Source of the DNA: Rothia amarae
GTDB taxonomy: Bacteria; Actinomycetota; Actinomycetes; Actinomycetales; Micrococcaceae
Direction of reading: 5' to 3'
NCBI RefSeq assembly: GCF_014705945.2
Contig: NZ_CP061538.1
Location: 496,001-560,000 of the forward strand
DNA length: 64,000 nucleotides
Shown here: positions 50,889 to 59,547 of the stretch, piece after piece
Layout of the letters: each line of letters opens with the position of its first letter
How positions within the stretch are numbered: the stretch's first letter is position 1
Translations under genes and position numbers: made by a program
Notes under the pieces: model-generated
Told to the model about the DNA's origin: nothing
What the model saw: only the letters and a program-made list of their open reading frames with translations
Databases searched by the model: none

Positions 50889-53726
50889 GTGCCCACCACT
50901 GCCAAGGCCACTGCAAACCACGGTAAATCCCTACTCATCGTAGAGTCGCCGTCTAAGGTGAAGACTATTAGCGGCTACCTCGGTGATGCCTTTGAGGTTG
51001 AATCCTCAATGGGTCATATCCGCGATCTTCCCCAGCCCTCAGAATTACCTGAAGAGTTGAAGAAGTCGCCGGTGGGCAAGTTTGCGGTTGATTTGGAAGA
51101 TAACTTTGAACCCTACTATCAGGTGAATCCTGATAAAAAGAAGAAAGTTACCGAACTGAAGCGCAAGCTGAAAGAGGCAGACGCCCTCTATCTGGCAACC
51201 GATGGGGACCGCGAAGGCGAAGCTATTGCGTGGCATCTTTTGCAGGTGCTCAAGCCCAAGGTTCCTGTGTATCGTTTGACGTTCCCAGAAATTACTCGTG
51301 AAGCTGTAGAGCGTGCTTTCGGTGAATTACGTGATATCGATCAGGACTTAGTGGACGCGCAGGAAACCCGCCGTGTGCTTGATCGTCTCTATGGATATGA
51401 GCTTTCACCAGTGCTGTGGCGTAAGGTATCCCGCGGTCTTTCGGCAGGTCGTGTACAGTCTGTTGCAACTCGTTTGGTGGTTGAGCGCGAGCGCGAGCGT
51501 ATGGCTTTCCGATCGGCTAATTACTGGGATTTGACCGGTACATTCTCTACGGCAAAGCAGGAAGAATTCACCGCTAAACTCTCGGCGATAGACGGCGCTC
51601 GCGTGGCAACGGGTAAGGATTTTGGCGACGACGGCGTGCTTAAGGCGGCGTCCAAAGCTAAGGTGGCTCATCTCGATGAGGCGAATGCGCACTCTCTTGC
51701 AGAGGCTCTGAAGGATTCGACTTTTGCCGTTCGCTCGGTTGAAACCAAGCCTTATACCCGCCGTCCAGCGGCTCCTTTTACCACTTCTACTTTGCAACAG
51801 GAAGCTGCTCGCAAGCTACGTTTTTCTTCCCGTTCTACGATGCAGGTAGCTCAGCGCCTGTATGAAAACGGCTATATCACCTATATGCGTACCGACTCGG
51901 TGGCGCTCTCTACCCAGGCGATTAATGCGGCTCGTACACAGGCGAATGAGCTGTACGGTGCTGAATTTGTGCCGAGTTCACCTCGCAACTATGCATCGAA
52001 GTCGAAAAATGCTCAGGAAGCCCACGAAGCAATCCGCCCCGCAGGTGATTCCTTCCGCACTCCGAGCCAGGTGAAGAGCGCGCTGAGCCCTGATGAGTTC
52101 CGTCTCTACGAGCTTATTTGGAAGCGCACCGTTGCATCCCAAATGGCAGATGCCAAGGGTTCGACCGCTTCTATCAAACTGGGTGCCCAGGCATCCGATG
52201 GTCGCGACGCCGAATTCTCAGCGTCCGGCACCGTGATCACCTTCCGAGGTTTCCTTGCAGCTTATGAAGAAGGACGCGACGCCACTCGGGCAGAATCCAA
52301 AACCGAAGAGGTAAAGGGTGAGAAGCGCCTTCCTCAGCTGGCAGAAAAGGATGCCCTGAGCGCATCCGATATTCAGGCTGTAGGGCATGACACTACAGCA
52401 CCTCCTCGCTACACCGAAGCTTCTTTGGTGAAGGCACTCGACGAGCTTGGGATTGGTCGCCCCTCGACCTATGCAGCCACGATTTCTACCATCATGGATC
52501 GCGGTTACGTCAACAACCGCTCAGGTTCGCTGGTTCCTTCCTGGACGGCGTTCTCTGTGGTTCGCCTGCTCGAAGAGCACTTCAACCGCTATGTAGACTA
52601 CGAATTCACCGCAGCGATGGAAGAAGACCTCGACCGTATTGCCCGGGGCGAGGAAAATCGTCCTCATTGGCTGGGGGAGTTCTACTTTGGTGGAGAAGAC
52701 AAAAAGGGTCTCAAGCCTATCGTCGATAACTTGGGAGATATTGACGCGCGTGCCATTAACTCCATTGAGATCGCAGACGGCATTACCCTGCGCGTAGGCA
52801 AATTCGGCCCTTACCTTGAAATGGGCGGCGAAATTAATACTGAGACCGGTGAAATTACCGATCCCATCCGCGCTAACGTTCCATCCGATATGGCTCCCGA
52901 TGAACTCACCGCTGAAAAAGCAGCTGAACTCATCGAAAAGGGTAAATCAGACGGGCGGGAGCTCGGTGTAGACCCGGAGACCGGCCGAACTATCGTCGCC
53001 AGGGATGGCCGATACGGCCCGTACGTCACCGAAGTAATCCCCGAGATGAGCGAAGAAGACATCCAGAAGTGGATGGATGAGCAGCCCACCGAGTACTACA
53101 AGAACGGGCGGGCTAAACCGAAGAAGAAGCCCAAGCCTGAAAAGCCCCGCACAGGTTCACTGTTCAAGTCGATGGACCTTGCCACGGTAACTCTGGAAGA
53201 TGCTCTCAAGTTGATGAACCTTCCCCGCGTTCTGGGGCAGGACGAAGAGGGCAACGATATTACCGTGCAGAACGGTCGTTTTGGTCCTTACCTGAAAAAG
53301 GGCACCGATTCGCGTTCGCTGGGTTCTGAAGAAGAGATTTTCACTATCACGTTGGAGCAGGCGAAAGAAATTTATTCTCAGCCTAAACAGCGTGGTCGTG
53401 GCACTGCTAAGCCACCTCTGGCTGAGCTGGGCGTTGACCCGGTTTCTGAGAAAAAGATCGTGATTAAGGACGGCCGCTTTGGTCCCTACATCACCGACGG
53501 CGTCACCAACATTACGGTTCCCCGCAGCGAAACTATAGAGTCGGTAACGCACGAACGCGCGGTAGAGCTTCTGGCAGAAAAACGTGCTAAGGGTCCGGTC
53601 AAACGCAAAACGACAGCAAAGAAAGCCCCTGCCAAGAAGGCTCCAGCTAAGAAGACAGCAACAAAGAAACCCGCTGCCAAAAAGGCGCCGGCGAAAAAAG
53701 CTCCGGCGAAGAAAACTGCTGAATAA
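50889..53726 (+). CDS. topA: DNA topoisomerase I
   Basis: Type IA topoisomerase, 945 residues, that relaxes negative supercoils. TOPRIM domain: LLIVESPSKVKTI and ATDGDREGEAIAWHLL. The active-site block is YITYMRTDSVALS with the catalytic Tyr (YMRTDS). The C-terminal half consists of actinobacterial repeat modules (GRFGPYLKKG, DGRFGPYITDG) instead of zinc fingers. It ends in a Lys-Ala-Pro tail (KKAPAKKAPAKK repeated), which in relatives binds DNA and aids processivity. GTG 50889 has AAGGAG upstream and is preferred over the longer frame from 50847. Confidence 0.96.
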   Translation: MPTTAKATANHGKSLLIVESPSKVKTISGYLGDAFEVESSMGHIRDLPQPSELPEELKKSPVGKFAVDLEDNFEPYYQVNPDKKKKVTELKRKLKEADALYLATDGDREGEAIAWHLLQVLKPKVPVYRLTFPEITREAVERAFGELRDIDQDLVDAQETRRVLDRLYGYELSPVLWRKVSRGLSAGRVQSVATRLVVERERERMAFRSANYWDLTGTFSTAKQEEFTAKLSAIDGARVATGKDFGDDGVLKAASKAKVAHLDEANAHSLAEALKDSTFAVRSVETKPYTRRPAAPFTTSTLQQEAARKLRFSSRSTMQVAQRLYENGYITYMRTDSVALSTQAINAARTQANELYGAEFVPSSPRNYASKSKNAQEAHEAIRPAGDSFRTPSQVKSALSPDEFRLYELIWKRTVASQMADAKGSTASIKLGAQASDGRDAEFSASGTVITFRGFLAAYEEGRDATRAESKTEEVKGEKRLPQLAEKDALSASDIQAVGHDTTAPPRYTEASLVKALDELGIGRPSTYAATISTIMDRGYVNNRSGSLVPSWTAFSVVRLLEEHFNRYVDYEFTAAMEEDLDRIARGEENRPHWLGEFYFGGEDKKGLKPIVDNLGDIDARAINSIEIADGITLRVGKFGPYLEMGGEINTETGEITDPIRANVPSDMAPDELTAEKAAELIEKGKSDGRELGVDPETGRTIVARDGRYGPYVTEVIPEMSEEDIQKWMDEQPTEYYKNGRAKPKKKPKPEKPRTGSLFKSMDLATVTLEDALKLMNLPRVLGQDEEGNDITVQNGRFGPYLKKGTDSRSLGSEEEIFTITLEQAKEIYSQPKQRGRGTAKPPLAELGVDPVSEKKIVIKDGRFGPYITDGVTNITVPRSETIESVTHERAVELLAEKRAKGPVKRKTTAKKAPAKKAPAKKTATKKPAAKKAPAKKAPAKKTAE

Positions 53727-53748
53727 TTAGTTTTCTTCTGTCAGTATC

Positions 53749-53778
53749 AAGCACCCTTCCTTTTCAGGAAGGGTGCTT
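53749..53778 (+). terminator. terminator after topA
   Basis: AAGCACCCTTCC (53749-53760) pairs with GGAAGGGTGCTT (53767-53778) around a 6-base loop, and a short T-run follows. Confidence 0.8.
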
Positions 53779-53840
53779 ACACTTTTAACGGATAGTGTTA
53801 ATGTGCAGTTACGCTGATGCAAATCGCCAAGGAGACCACG

Positions 53841-54638
53841 ATGGATAGTACGCAGAATCATCAAATAGAGGTAGCGCTTTCTACGTCGTGCCTCTTTCCG
53901 CCTAGCGTTCCCGAGACCTTTTCGACGGCGGTCGATTTAGGGTATGACAGCGTGGAAGTCATGATTACCGGAAACGCACTTTCCCAAGAACCCCACGATC
54001 TCTTGGAGCTAGTGCAAAAGTTTCAGATTCCTATCTCTGCCATCCACGCGCCTACTCTTCTGCTTACCCAGCAGGTGTGGGGTCGTGCCTGGAACAAGAT
54101 GCAGATGGCAGCGAAAATGACCAATGATGTGGGCGCGAACGTCATTGTTGCTCACCCACCTTTCCGCTGGCAAAAAGCGTATGCCAAGAACTTCGTGGAG
54201 GGCGTCCGCGAAATTTCGCAGGCAGAGGGCGTCAAGATCGCTGTGGAGAATATGTACCCGTGGAGTGCTGCTGGGCAGGAAGTAGAAATGTATGCCCCTC
54301 ACTGGGATCCTACGCGGTTTGACTATGACTGGATGACGTGGGATTTCTCCCATGCTGCCGCAGCCAGGGTAGATTCGTTAGAATTCGTGAAGAAAATTGG
54401 AGACCGCCTAGGGCACGTGCATCTGACAGATGGTAGTGGGGACAAGGTCATGGACGAGCACCTCATGCCCGGATACGGGTCGCAGCCGGTAGCTGAGACC
54501 CTCGAATATTTGGCAGAGAAGAAGTGGAACGGCGTCGTCTGCGCTGAAATCTCAACCAAGGGTAAGAGCGCAGCTCTTCGAGATGAAATGTTGTATGAGA
54601 CTTTGCAGTTTGCACACCGCCACTTGGGCAGATCATAA
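53841..54638 (+). CDS. sugar phosphate isomerase/epimerase family TIM-barrel protein
   Basis: A 265-residue xylose-isomerase-like/AP endonuclease 2-type TIM barrel. STSCLFPPSVPETFSTAVDLG begins the barrel. Metal ligands are suggested by IVAHPPFRW, IAVENMYPW, TWDFSHAAAA (Asp-His), GHVHLTDGSGD (His-Asp) and CAEIST (Glu). The reaction is unknown. Start ATG 53841 follows AAGGAG. proC begins 10 bases after the stop, so the two form an operon. Confidence 0.85.
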   Translation: MDSTQNHQIEVALSTSCLFPPSVPETFSTAVDLGYDSVEVMITGNALSQEPHDLLELVQKFQIPISAIHAPTLLLTQQVWGRAWNKMQMAAKMTNDVGANVIVAHPPFRWQKAYAKNFVEGVREISQAEGVKIAVENMYPWSAAGQEVEMYAPHWDPTRFDYDWMTWDFSHAAAARVDSLEFVKKIGDRLGHVHLTDGSGDKVMDEHLMPGYGSQPVAETLEYLAEKKWNGVVCAEISTKGKSAALRDEMLYETLQFAHRHLGRS

Positions 54639-54648
54639 AGGAGAGATG

Positions 54649-55497
54649 ATGAGCGAGAAAATTGTAACTTTTATTGGTACTGGCTCCATGAATGGAGCCA
54701 TTGCATCAGGGCTGTTAGCTAGTGGCTTTCATGCCCAGAACGTGCGTGCTACCGTCCACAGCGCCAAAAGCGCTCAGGAGCTTCCAGAGAAGCTGGGAGA
54801 AGAAGCAGAAGGGGTAGAGGTCTTTTCCTCTGAGGTGTCCGCAGATGCCAACCAGAAAGCTGTTCAAGGCGCTGCGGCAGTCTTGCTTGGAGTGAAGCCC
54901 TATGACATCCTGGATGTCCTTGAATCTCTCAAAGACGCGCTGGATGAGGAAACCGTGGTGATTTCCGTTGCCGCGGGCGTTTCACTGGATTCCCTCCAAA
55001 AAGCGGCAGGGAAAAAACAACCTGTCATTCGCTGCATGCCTAATACTCCCGCGCGCGTAGGCAAAGGTGCCCTTGCATATTCTGCAGGTTCAACCGTCAC
55101 CGCTGAGCAACGCAAACTGGCAGAGGAAATCCTCGGAGCAGTCGGAATGGTTTTCCAGGTAGAAGAAGAACAGATGGATGCCGTCACCGCCCTCTCTGGC
55201 TCGGGTCCCGCCTACGCCTTCCTGCTAGCAGAATGCATGAAGAAAGCAGGTATGGAACTGGGGATTGACGAAGAACTGGCTAAAAATCTCGCCTCAACCA
55301 CCGTGGCAGGCGCAGGAGCACTTCTAGAAAAAGACCCTAATCCTGAGGATCTCCGCAAAGCTGTTACCAGCCCAGGTGGAACCACAGAACAAGCTATTAA
55401 GGCTTTTCAGGAGGGCGGTATCGAAGAGCTTACGTTGCGTGCCATGACAGCCAACGCGCAGAAATCTGCCGAGATGAGCCAGGAATATAACAAGTAA
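54649..55497 (+). CDS. proC: pyrroline-5-carboxylate reductase
   Basis: Last step of proline synthesis: NAD(P)H reduction of pyrroline-5-carboxylate. 282 residues. The N-terminal Rossmann fold is TFIGTGSMNGAIASGLL. The family block GVKPYDILDVL and the C-terminal signature VTALSGSGPAYAFLLAECM with VTSPGGTTEQAI are all present. ATG 54649 lies at proper distance from AAAGGAG; the ATG three bases earlier is too close. Copy 2 of the structured repeat begins five bases after the stop. Confidence 0.95.
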   Translation: MSEKIVTFIGTGSMNGAIASGLLASGFHAQNVRATVHSAKSAQELPEKLGEEAEGVEVFSSEVSADANQKAVQGAAAVLLGVKPYDILDVLESLKDALDEETVVISVAAGVSLDSLQKAAGKKQPVIRCMPNTPARVGKGALAYSAGSTVTAEQRKLAEEILGAVGMVFQVEEEQMDAVTALSGSGPAYAFLLAECMKKAGMELGIDEELAKNLASTTVAGAGALLEKDPNPEDLRKAVTSPGGTTEQAIKAFQEGGIEELTLRAMTANAQKSAEMSQEYNK

Positions 55498-55501
55498 CTT
55501 G

Positions 55502-55611
55502 CTAACTAGGCACAGCAACGGGAAACTAACCTTCTCACCTGAATTCGCTGGCGCTCATTGAGGTGATTCACGCCAGACCCAGCCAGTTCACCTTGTGCTG
55601 TGCCTGGTTAG
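55502..55611 (-). repeat. structured repeat element, copy 2
   Basis: Read on the minus strand, this 110-base segment matches copy 1 (50601-50709): same inner hairpin, same unpaired blocks, same order of stems. The outer 17-bp stem (55595-55611 with 55502-55518) has two mismatched positions. Its outer eight base pairs differ from copy 1 in sequence but still pair, so both arms changed together. The 8-bp second stem is weaker here. It lies directly after proC, antisense to it. Confidence 0.8.
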
Positions 55612-55635
55612 TCTCTTCGACATAAGTTAAAAAAA

Positions 55636-55835
55636 GAAAGCTTCGACTGTAGGGAATCAGTCGAAGCTTTCCTGAATGCTCACTCGAAAGTTTGCATTCC
55701 AGTTTTGTTGTCTCAACGTCCGGCTTAGGGGATGCCAGCTCTTTGTCGAGAGTCCTAAACTGATTTGAACGGGTTCGCAATCCGTTCAGTAATCACTCGC
55801 ACCTTTAGAGGTGACTCCATCATAAGCACCTTGAG
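55636..55835 (-). ncRNA. candidate small RNA with own terminator
   Basis: On the minus strand, 55671-55636 forms a perfect 14-bp hairpin followed by TTTTTTT, a strong rho-independent terminator. Upstream of it on the same strand are three compact hairpins: GAATGC/GCATTC, GAACGG/CCGTTC and CACCT/AGGTG. No conserved protein is encoded, and a 10-bp inverted repeat near 55903-55952 separates the region from trkA. I cannot match it to a known RNA family. The 5' end is a guess from the AT-rich stretch at about 55835-55890. Confidence 0.45.
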
Positions 55836-55902
55836 GGCATATTGCCAATACAAAAACAGAAAATATTTGACGTTTTTTTAACAAAAATGATAGTTATGTA
55901 GA

Positions 55903-55952
55903 TTTTCTACGGAGAAGTAGGTTGTGACTAGGTGGTTTAAACCCGTAGAAAA
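55903..55952 (-). terminator. hairpin after trkA
   Basis: TTTTCTACGG (55903-55912) pairs perfectly with CCGTAGAAAA (55943-55952) just beyond the trkA stop. The loop is 30 bases. An AT-rich region follows on the minus strand. Confidence 0.5.
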
Positions 55953-55964
55953 AACCAAAGAATT

Positions 55965-56633
55965 TTAGGGGCGATCAGCAAAACGTTCTAGTAAATCCAC
56001 CTGGCCGGAGACAATCAACAAATCCCGGCTGGAAACTTTGGTACTCGGTGTTGCGTACGTAAAATCATCGCCGGGAGTCTTCACTCCAACGATAGTGACG
56101 CCGTACTTACTGCGCACATCGGATTCTGCCAAAGTGAATCCTTGAGTCTCCTTGGGCGGGCGCATTTTGACGATCGCGAAGTCATCATCAAACTCGATGT
56201 AGTCTAAAAGACGCCCTGAGACCAGGTGCGCCGCGCGTCGTCCTGCATCTGCTTCGGGGAATATGACGTTGTGCGCCCCAATACGGGAGAGAATCTTGCC
56301 GTGGGAGGGTGTGATTGCTTTAGCCCAGATTCGCTCAATTCCTAGGTCAACCAGGTTTGCTGTAATGAGAACCGATGCTTCCACCGAAGTTCCAACCCCC
56401 ACGACGGCAGCGGTGAAGTCTGTTGCTCCTAGTTGGCGCAGGGCGTCGATATCCGTAGCATCGGCTTCGACCACGTGGGTGAGCAAACCTGACCATTTCT
56501 GAACGAGAACGGGATCTTTTTCTACCGCCAGAACCTCTTTGTTCTGCCGTTTGAGTTGGGCTGCTGTAGCGGCACCGAAGCGGCCTAACCCAATGACCAT
56601 AACGGGCACGTTGTTTTTGTTGCGATCAGCCAA
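55965..56633 (-). CDS. trkA: potassium uptake regulatory protein TrkA (RCK domain)
   Basis: A 222-residue cytoplasmic gating ring subunit with an NAD-binding RCK N domain (PVMVIGLGRFGAATAAQL, then AVEKDP for ribose binding) and a TrkA-C domain from about residue 140. It partners with the TrkH-like channel encoded directly upstream. I chose TTG 56633, which overlaps the trkH stop by 8 bases and follows AGAAAGG; the frame is open further up but inside trkH. Confidence 0.92.
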   Translation of the reverse strand: MADRNKNNVPVMVIGLGRFGAATAAQLKRQNKEVLAVEKDPVLVQKWSGLLTHVVEADATDIDALRQLGATDFTAAVVGVGTSVEASVLITANLVDLGIERIWAKAITPSHGKILSRIGAHNVIFPEADAGRRAAHLVSGRLLDYIEFDDDFAIVKMRPPKETQGFTLAESDVRSKYGVTIVGVKTPGDDFTYATPSTKVSSRDLLIVSGQVDLLERFADRP

Positions 56634-58044
56634 TGATGGGCCTTTCTTCTGGGTATTTGTAGAGACGGCGACGCGAACGTAGCGCAAGGCCGGTCGCTAC
56701 TGTAATGATGCCGATACGTCCGACGAACATAAGGGCAGTTAAGACATAGATACAGGATGGCGGAAGGGATGCTGAGAGTCCCACGGAGAGGCCACAGGTA
56801 GCGTAGGCGGAGATGACCTCAAAGAGCACCCGGTCCAGGCTCTCGCCGGTGATGAAGACGATGGCGGCGGTGCCGAGAAAAACGATGATCGCGCTCATCA
56901 TGATGACCGAGATAGCGATGCGCAGAACCGAATCGGGAATTGTTCTATTGAAAGCGACGACGAACTGGTCGCCTCGTGCTTCGGCGATGACCGCAAGGAT
57001 AACTACGGTGATGGTGGTAATTTTGACGCCGCCGGCGGTAGACGCCGAACCGCCGCCAATGAACATGAGCACATCGGTAATCAGAAGCGTGATGGGGTTA
57101 GCATCGTTCATATCTACCAGGTTGAAGCCGCCAGAGCGTGTCATCACCGAGGCAAAGAACGAGTTCAACAGCTTGTCTCCCATGCCTAAAGAACCGATAG
57201 TTTTGGCATTAGACCATTCGAAGAAGCCCCATAAAACCGCGCCCAATACGAGAAGGGTGACTGTGCCAATCATCGTGAGTTTGGTGGTGAGGTTCCAGCG
57301 GTTGAATCGGAAGGGATTCTGCTGGATGACCAGAATAACGGGAAAGCCCAGCGAGCCAATGAAAACGCCGATGCACAGAGGCAACAGCAACCATAAATCA
57401 TGTCCATAGGGGACTAGACCATCGCTGTGCGGGGTAAAGCCGGCGTTATTGAAAGCAGAAACGGAATAAAAAATTCCATGCCAGATGCTTTGGAAAACTG
57501 ACTCGCCTAACAGCATGAAACGCGGAATGAGAACCAGGGCAATGACCGCTTCAAAAGTAATAGAAGTGACCGCGACCGTTTTCAGCACCGAACCCAGCTC
57601 GCCGAGTTTACCGATATTCATTGCTTCCTGGGCAATCAGCTTGGAACGTAATCCGAGTTTTCTGCCGACTGCCATGGCGAGCAGTGACGTCATGGTCAAC
57701 GTACCGAGTCCGCCAATTTGGAAGGCGAGAAGGATCATAAGTTGGCCGAAAAATGACCATTGAAGGGCAGTCGAGACCGTGGTCAATCCAGTCACGGTCA
57801 CGGCAGAGGTCGCTGTGAACAGGGCATGGTGGAATGCGACTGCGTGGCCGTCGTTAGAGGAAAGCGGCAACATGAGCATCACGGTGAAGAAAATAATGAC
57901 GATGCCGAAGGCGAAAATTGCCATGCGAGAGGGCGAGCTGCCCACGGTGCGGTCGATCAGGTCACGGATACCAGTTAAGAATTGAAAAAAACGATCTCTA
58001 CCTTCTGTGGCATCAAATTCGCTCTCTAAGCGGTTTGAGCTCAA
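56626..58044 (-). CDS. potassium uptake protein TrkH/KtrB family
   Basis: A 472-residue K+ channel-like transporter with four M1-P-M2 repeats. The four selectivity-filter loops are readable: TVTGLTTV (about 85), SAFNNAGFTP (about 190), TRSGGFN (about 300) and YATCGLSVG (about 420). The gating loop between repeats is followed by SASTAGGVKITT. It works with TrkA, which overlaps its 3' end. It is divergent from acuC. Confidence 0.94.
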   Translation of the reverse strand: MSSNRLESEFDATEGRDRFFQFLTGIRDLIDRTVGSSPSRMAIFAFGIVIIFFTVMLMLPLSSNDGHAVAFHHALFTATSAVTVTGLTTVSTALQWSFFGQLMILLAFQIGGLGTLTMTSLLAMAVGRKLGLRSKLIAQEAMNIGKLGELGSVLKTVAVTSITFEAVIALVLIPRFMLLGESVFQSIWHGIFYSVSAFNNAGFTPHSDGLVPYGHDLWLLLPLCIGVFIGSLGFPVILVIQQNPFRFNRWNLTTKLTMIGTVTLLVLGAVLWGFFEWSNAKTIGSLGMGDKLLNSFFASVMTRSGGFNLVDMNDANPITLLITDVLMFIGGGSASTAGGVKITTITVVILAVIAEARGDQFVVAFNRTIPDSVLRIAISVIMMSAIIVFLGTAAIVFITGESLDRVLFEVISAYATCGLSVGLSASLPPSCIYVLTALMFVGRIGIITVATGLALRSRRRLYKYPEERPIIG

Positions 58045-58178
58045 TTTCGCCTCCTTTCCTAGCGGTTTTGGCGTTATTTAGCTTAGTCTGCCTCGTCAAA
58101 AAGTGGCATAGGCGCTCAGAAAGAGTAGGGTGTGTTTAGTATTAACTGTGAGCAACATTACTAGTAAGAGGTTGGGTT

Positions 58179-59387
58179 ATGAGCTTCACTAATCGATGCC
58201 ACCCTGTGCCCACGGGCATCATTTGGGGCTCCAGCATGGGCGAATACTTTTTCGGTGACTACCACCCCATGCATCCCAGTCGTCTGGACGCTACCGCTCG
58301 CCTGGCTTCAGACCTAGGTATTTTTGATCTTCCTCAAGTGAATGTCGAAGAGCCTGAAGTTGCCGGGGACTCGGTTCTCTGCCTTGCCCACGACCAGAAA
58401 TATATTGATGAAGTAAAAGCTGTCAGTGCTAACCCTCAACTCACCATTGAAGACTGTGGGTTGGGAACCGAGGATACTCCGGGATATGCGGGCATCCACG
58501 AGGCTAGTGCGCGTTTGGCTGGTGGCAGTTATCAAGCCGCAGAAATGATTTTGAATGGCTCTGCAGTTCATGCGGTGAATTTCGGCGGAGGGATGCACCA
58601 TGCTGCCCGCAACCGTGCCAGCGGGTTTTGTATCTATAACGATTGTGCGGTTGCTATCCAGCAACTACTCGATCAGGGGGTTAAGCGCGTGGCGTACATC
58701 GACGTCGACGCCCACCACGGCGATGGCACGCAGAGCATCTTTTGGGATAACCCCAACGTGATGACCATATCCATGCACGAAACGGGAATGAAACTGTTTC
58801 CCGGCACTGGGTTCTGCAACGAGTCAGGCCCCGAAGGAATCGCCAGCGGCACTTCAATCAACGTGGCGATGCCAGAGAACGCAAGCGATTCCGACTGGAT
58901 TCGCGCCTTCGACGCGGTAATCCCTGCGATATTGCGAGCCTTTCAGCCAGAAGTTATCGTCAGCCAGCACGGGTGCGATTCCCACTTCAGCGATGATATG
59001 TCCCATTTGGGAATTAGCATCGAATGCCAGCGGGAAATAGCAGGATATGTGTCTGTCTTGGCGGACGAGCTCTGTGAAAGTAGATGGATCGCCACCGGCG
59101 GGGGAGGGTATTCGATTTATGATGCGGTTCCTCGGGCATGGACCCACCTGATGGCAATCGCTGCAGGCTCCCCGTTGGGTGTTCAACTGCATACCCCCAC
59201 ATCGTGGCAAGAATACATGCTGGAAAAGTACGGAACTCGTGCCCCTACTGTGATGGGTGATTTTACGGATTTGTGGTGGAGTTCGTGGGAAATCGGTTTC
59301 AATCCGGCAGATGAAACGGATCGAACGGTCATGGCAACGCGTAAAGAAATCTTCCCCCACTGGGGTCTTGATCCCTGGTATGACTAA
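58179..59387 (+). CDS. acuC: acetoin utilization protein AcuC/histone deacetylase family
   Basis: A zinc-dependent deacetylase of 402 residues. GGGMHHAARNRASGFCIYND carries the catalytic His pair, and IDVDAHHGDGTQSIFW the metal-binding Asp and His. VSQHGCDSHFSDDMSHL and GGGGYSIYDAVPRAW complete the site. AcuC-type enzymes remove acetyl groups from lysine, including that of acetyl-CoA synthetase, which is encoded at 30372. Start ATG 58179. Two regulator genes follow in the same direction. Confidence 0.92.
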   Translation: MSFTNRCHPVPTGIIWGSSMGEYFFGDYHPMHPSRLDATARLASDLGIFDLPQVNVEEPEVAGDSVLCLAHDQKYIDEVKAVSANPQLTIEDCGLGTEDTPGYAGIHEASARLAGGSYQAAEMILNGSAVHAVNFGGGMHHAARNRASGFCIYNDCAVAIQQLLDQGVKRVAYIDVDAHHGDGTQSIFWDNPNVMTISMHETGMKLFPGTGFCNESGPEGIASGTSINVAMPENASDSDWIRAFDAVIPAILRAFQPEVIVSQHGCDSHFSDDMSHLGISIECQREIAGYVSVLADELCESRWIATGGGGYSIYDAVPRAWTHLMAIAAGSPLGVQLHTPTSWQEYMLEKYGTRAPTVMGDFTDLWWSSWEIGFNPADETDRTVMATRKEIFPHWGLDPWYD

Positions 59388-59454
59388 ACGCCTCACGGAA
59401 CTGTGCACATATAATCCCAGCGGAATAAAGCCAAGTGGAGTTGAAGTCTGAAGC

Positions 59455-59490
59455 AATTCTGAGAGCTCTCCTAAAACTTTAAGGAGAATT
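59455..59490. promoter_or_regulatory. overlapping inverted repeats upstream of the ArsR-type gene
   Basis: GAGAGCTCTC (59461-59470) is a perfect palindrome. TCTCCT (59467-59472) pairs with AGGAGA (59482-59487), and AATTCT with AGAATT around it. It could end acuC transcripts or be an operator for the ArsR-type gene that begins about 60 bases downstream. Confidence 0.4.
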
Positions 59491-59547
59491 CGAAACTTCA
59501 CAGTGTCTATGCATTCGCCGTCGGGTATATATGTAATTATTGTGCTT

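Noticed and set aside
53610-53720. Lys-Ala-Pro codon repeats at the end of topA as a tandem DNA repeat or CRISPR-like array
   Set aside because: They are protein-level repeats of the normal actinobacterial TopA tail; there are no regular spacers.
55568-55780. 70-residue minus-strand frame between proC and trkA
   Set aside because: It runs through the strong terminator and into the structured repeat, has no ribosome-binding site and no family resemblance. The region looks like RNA rather than protein coding.
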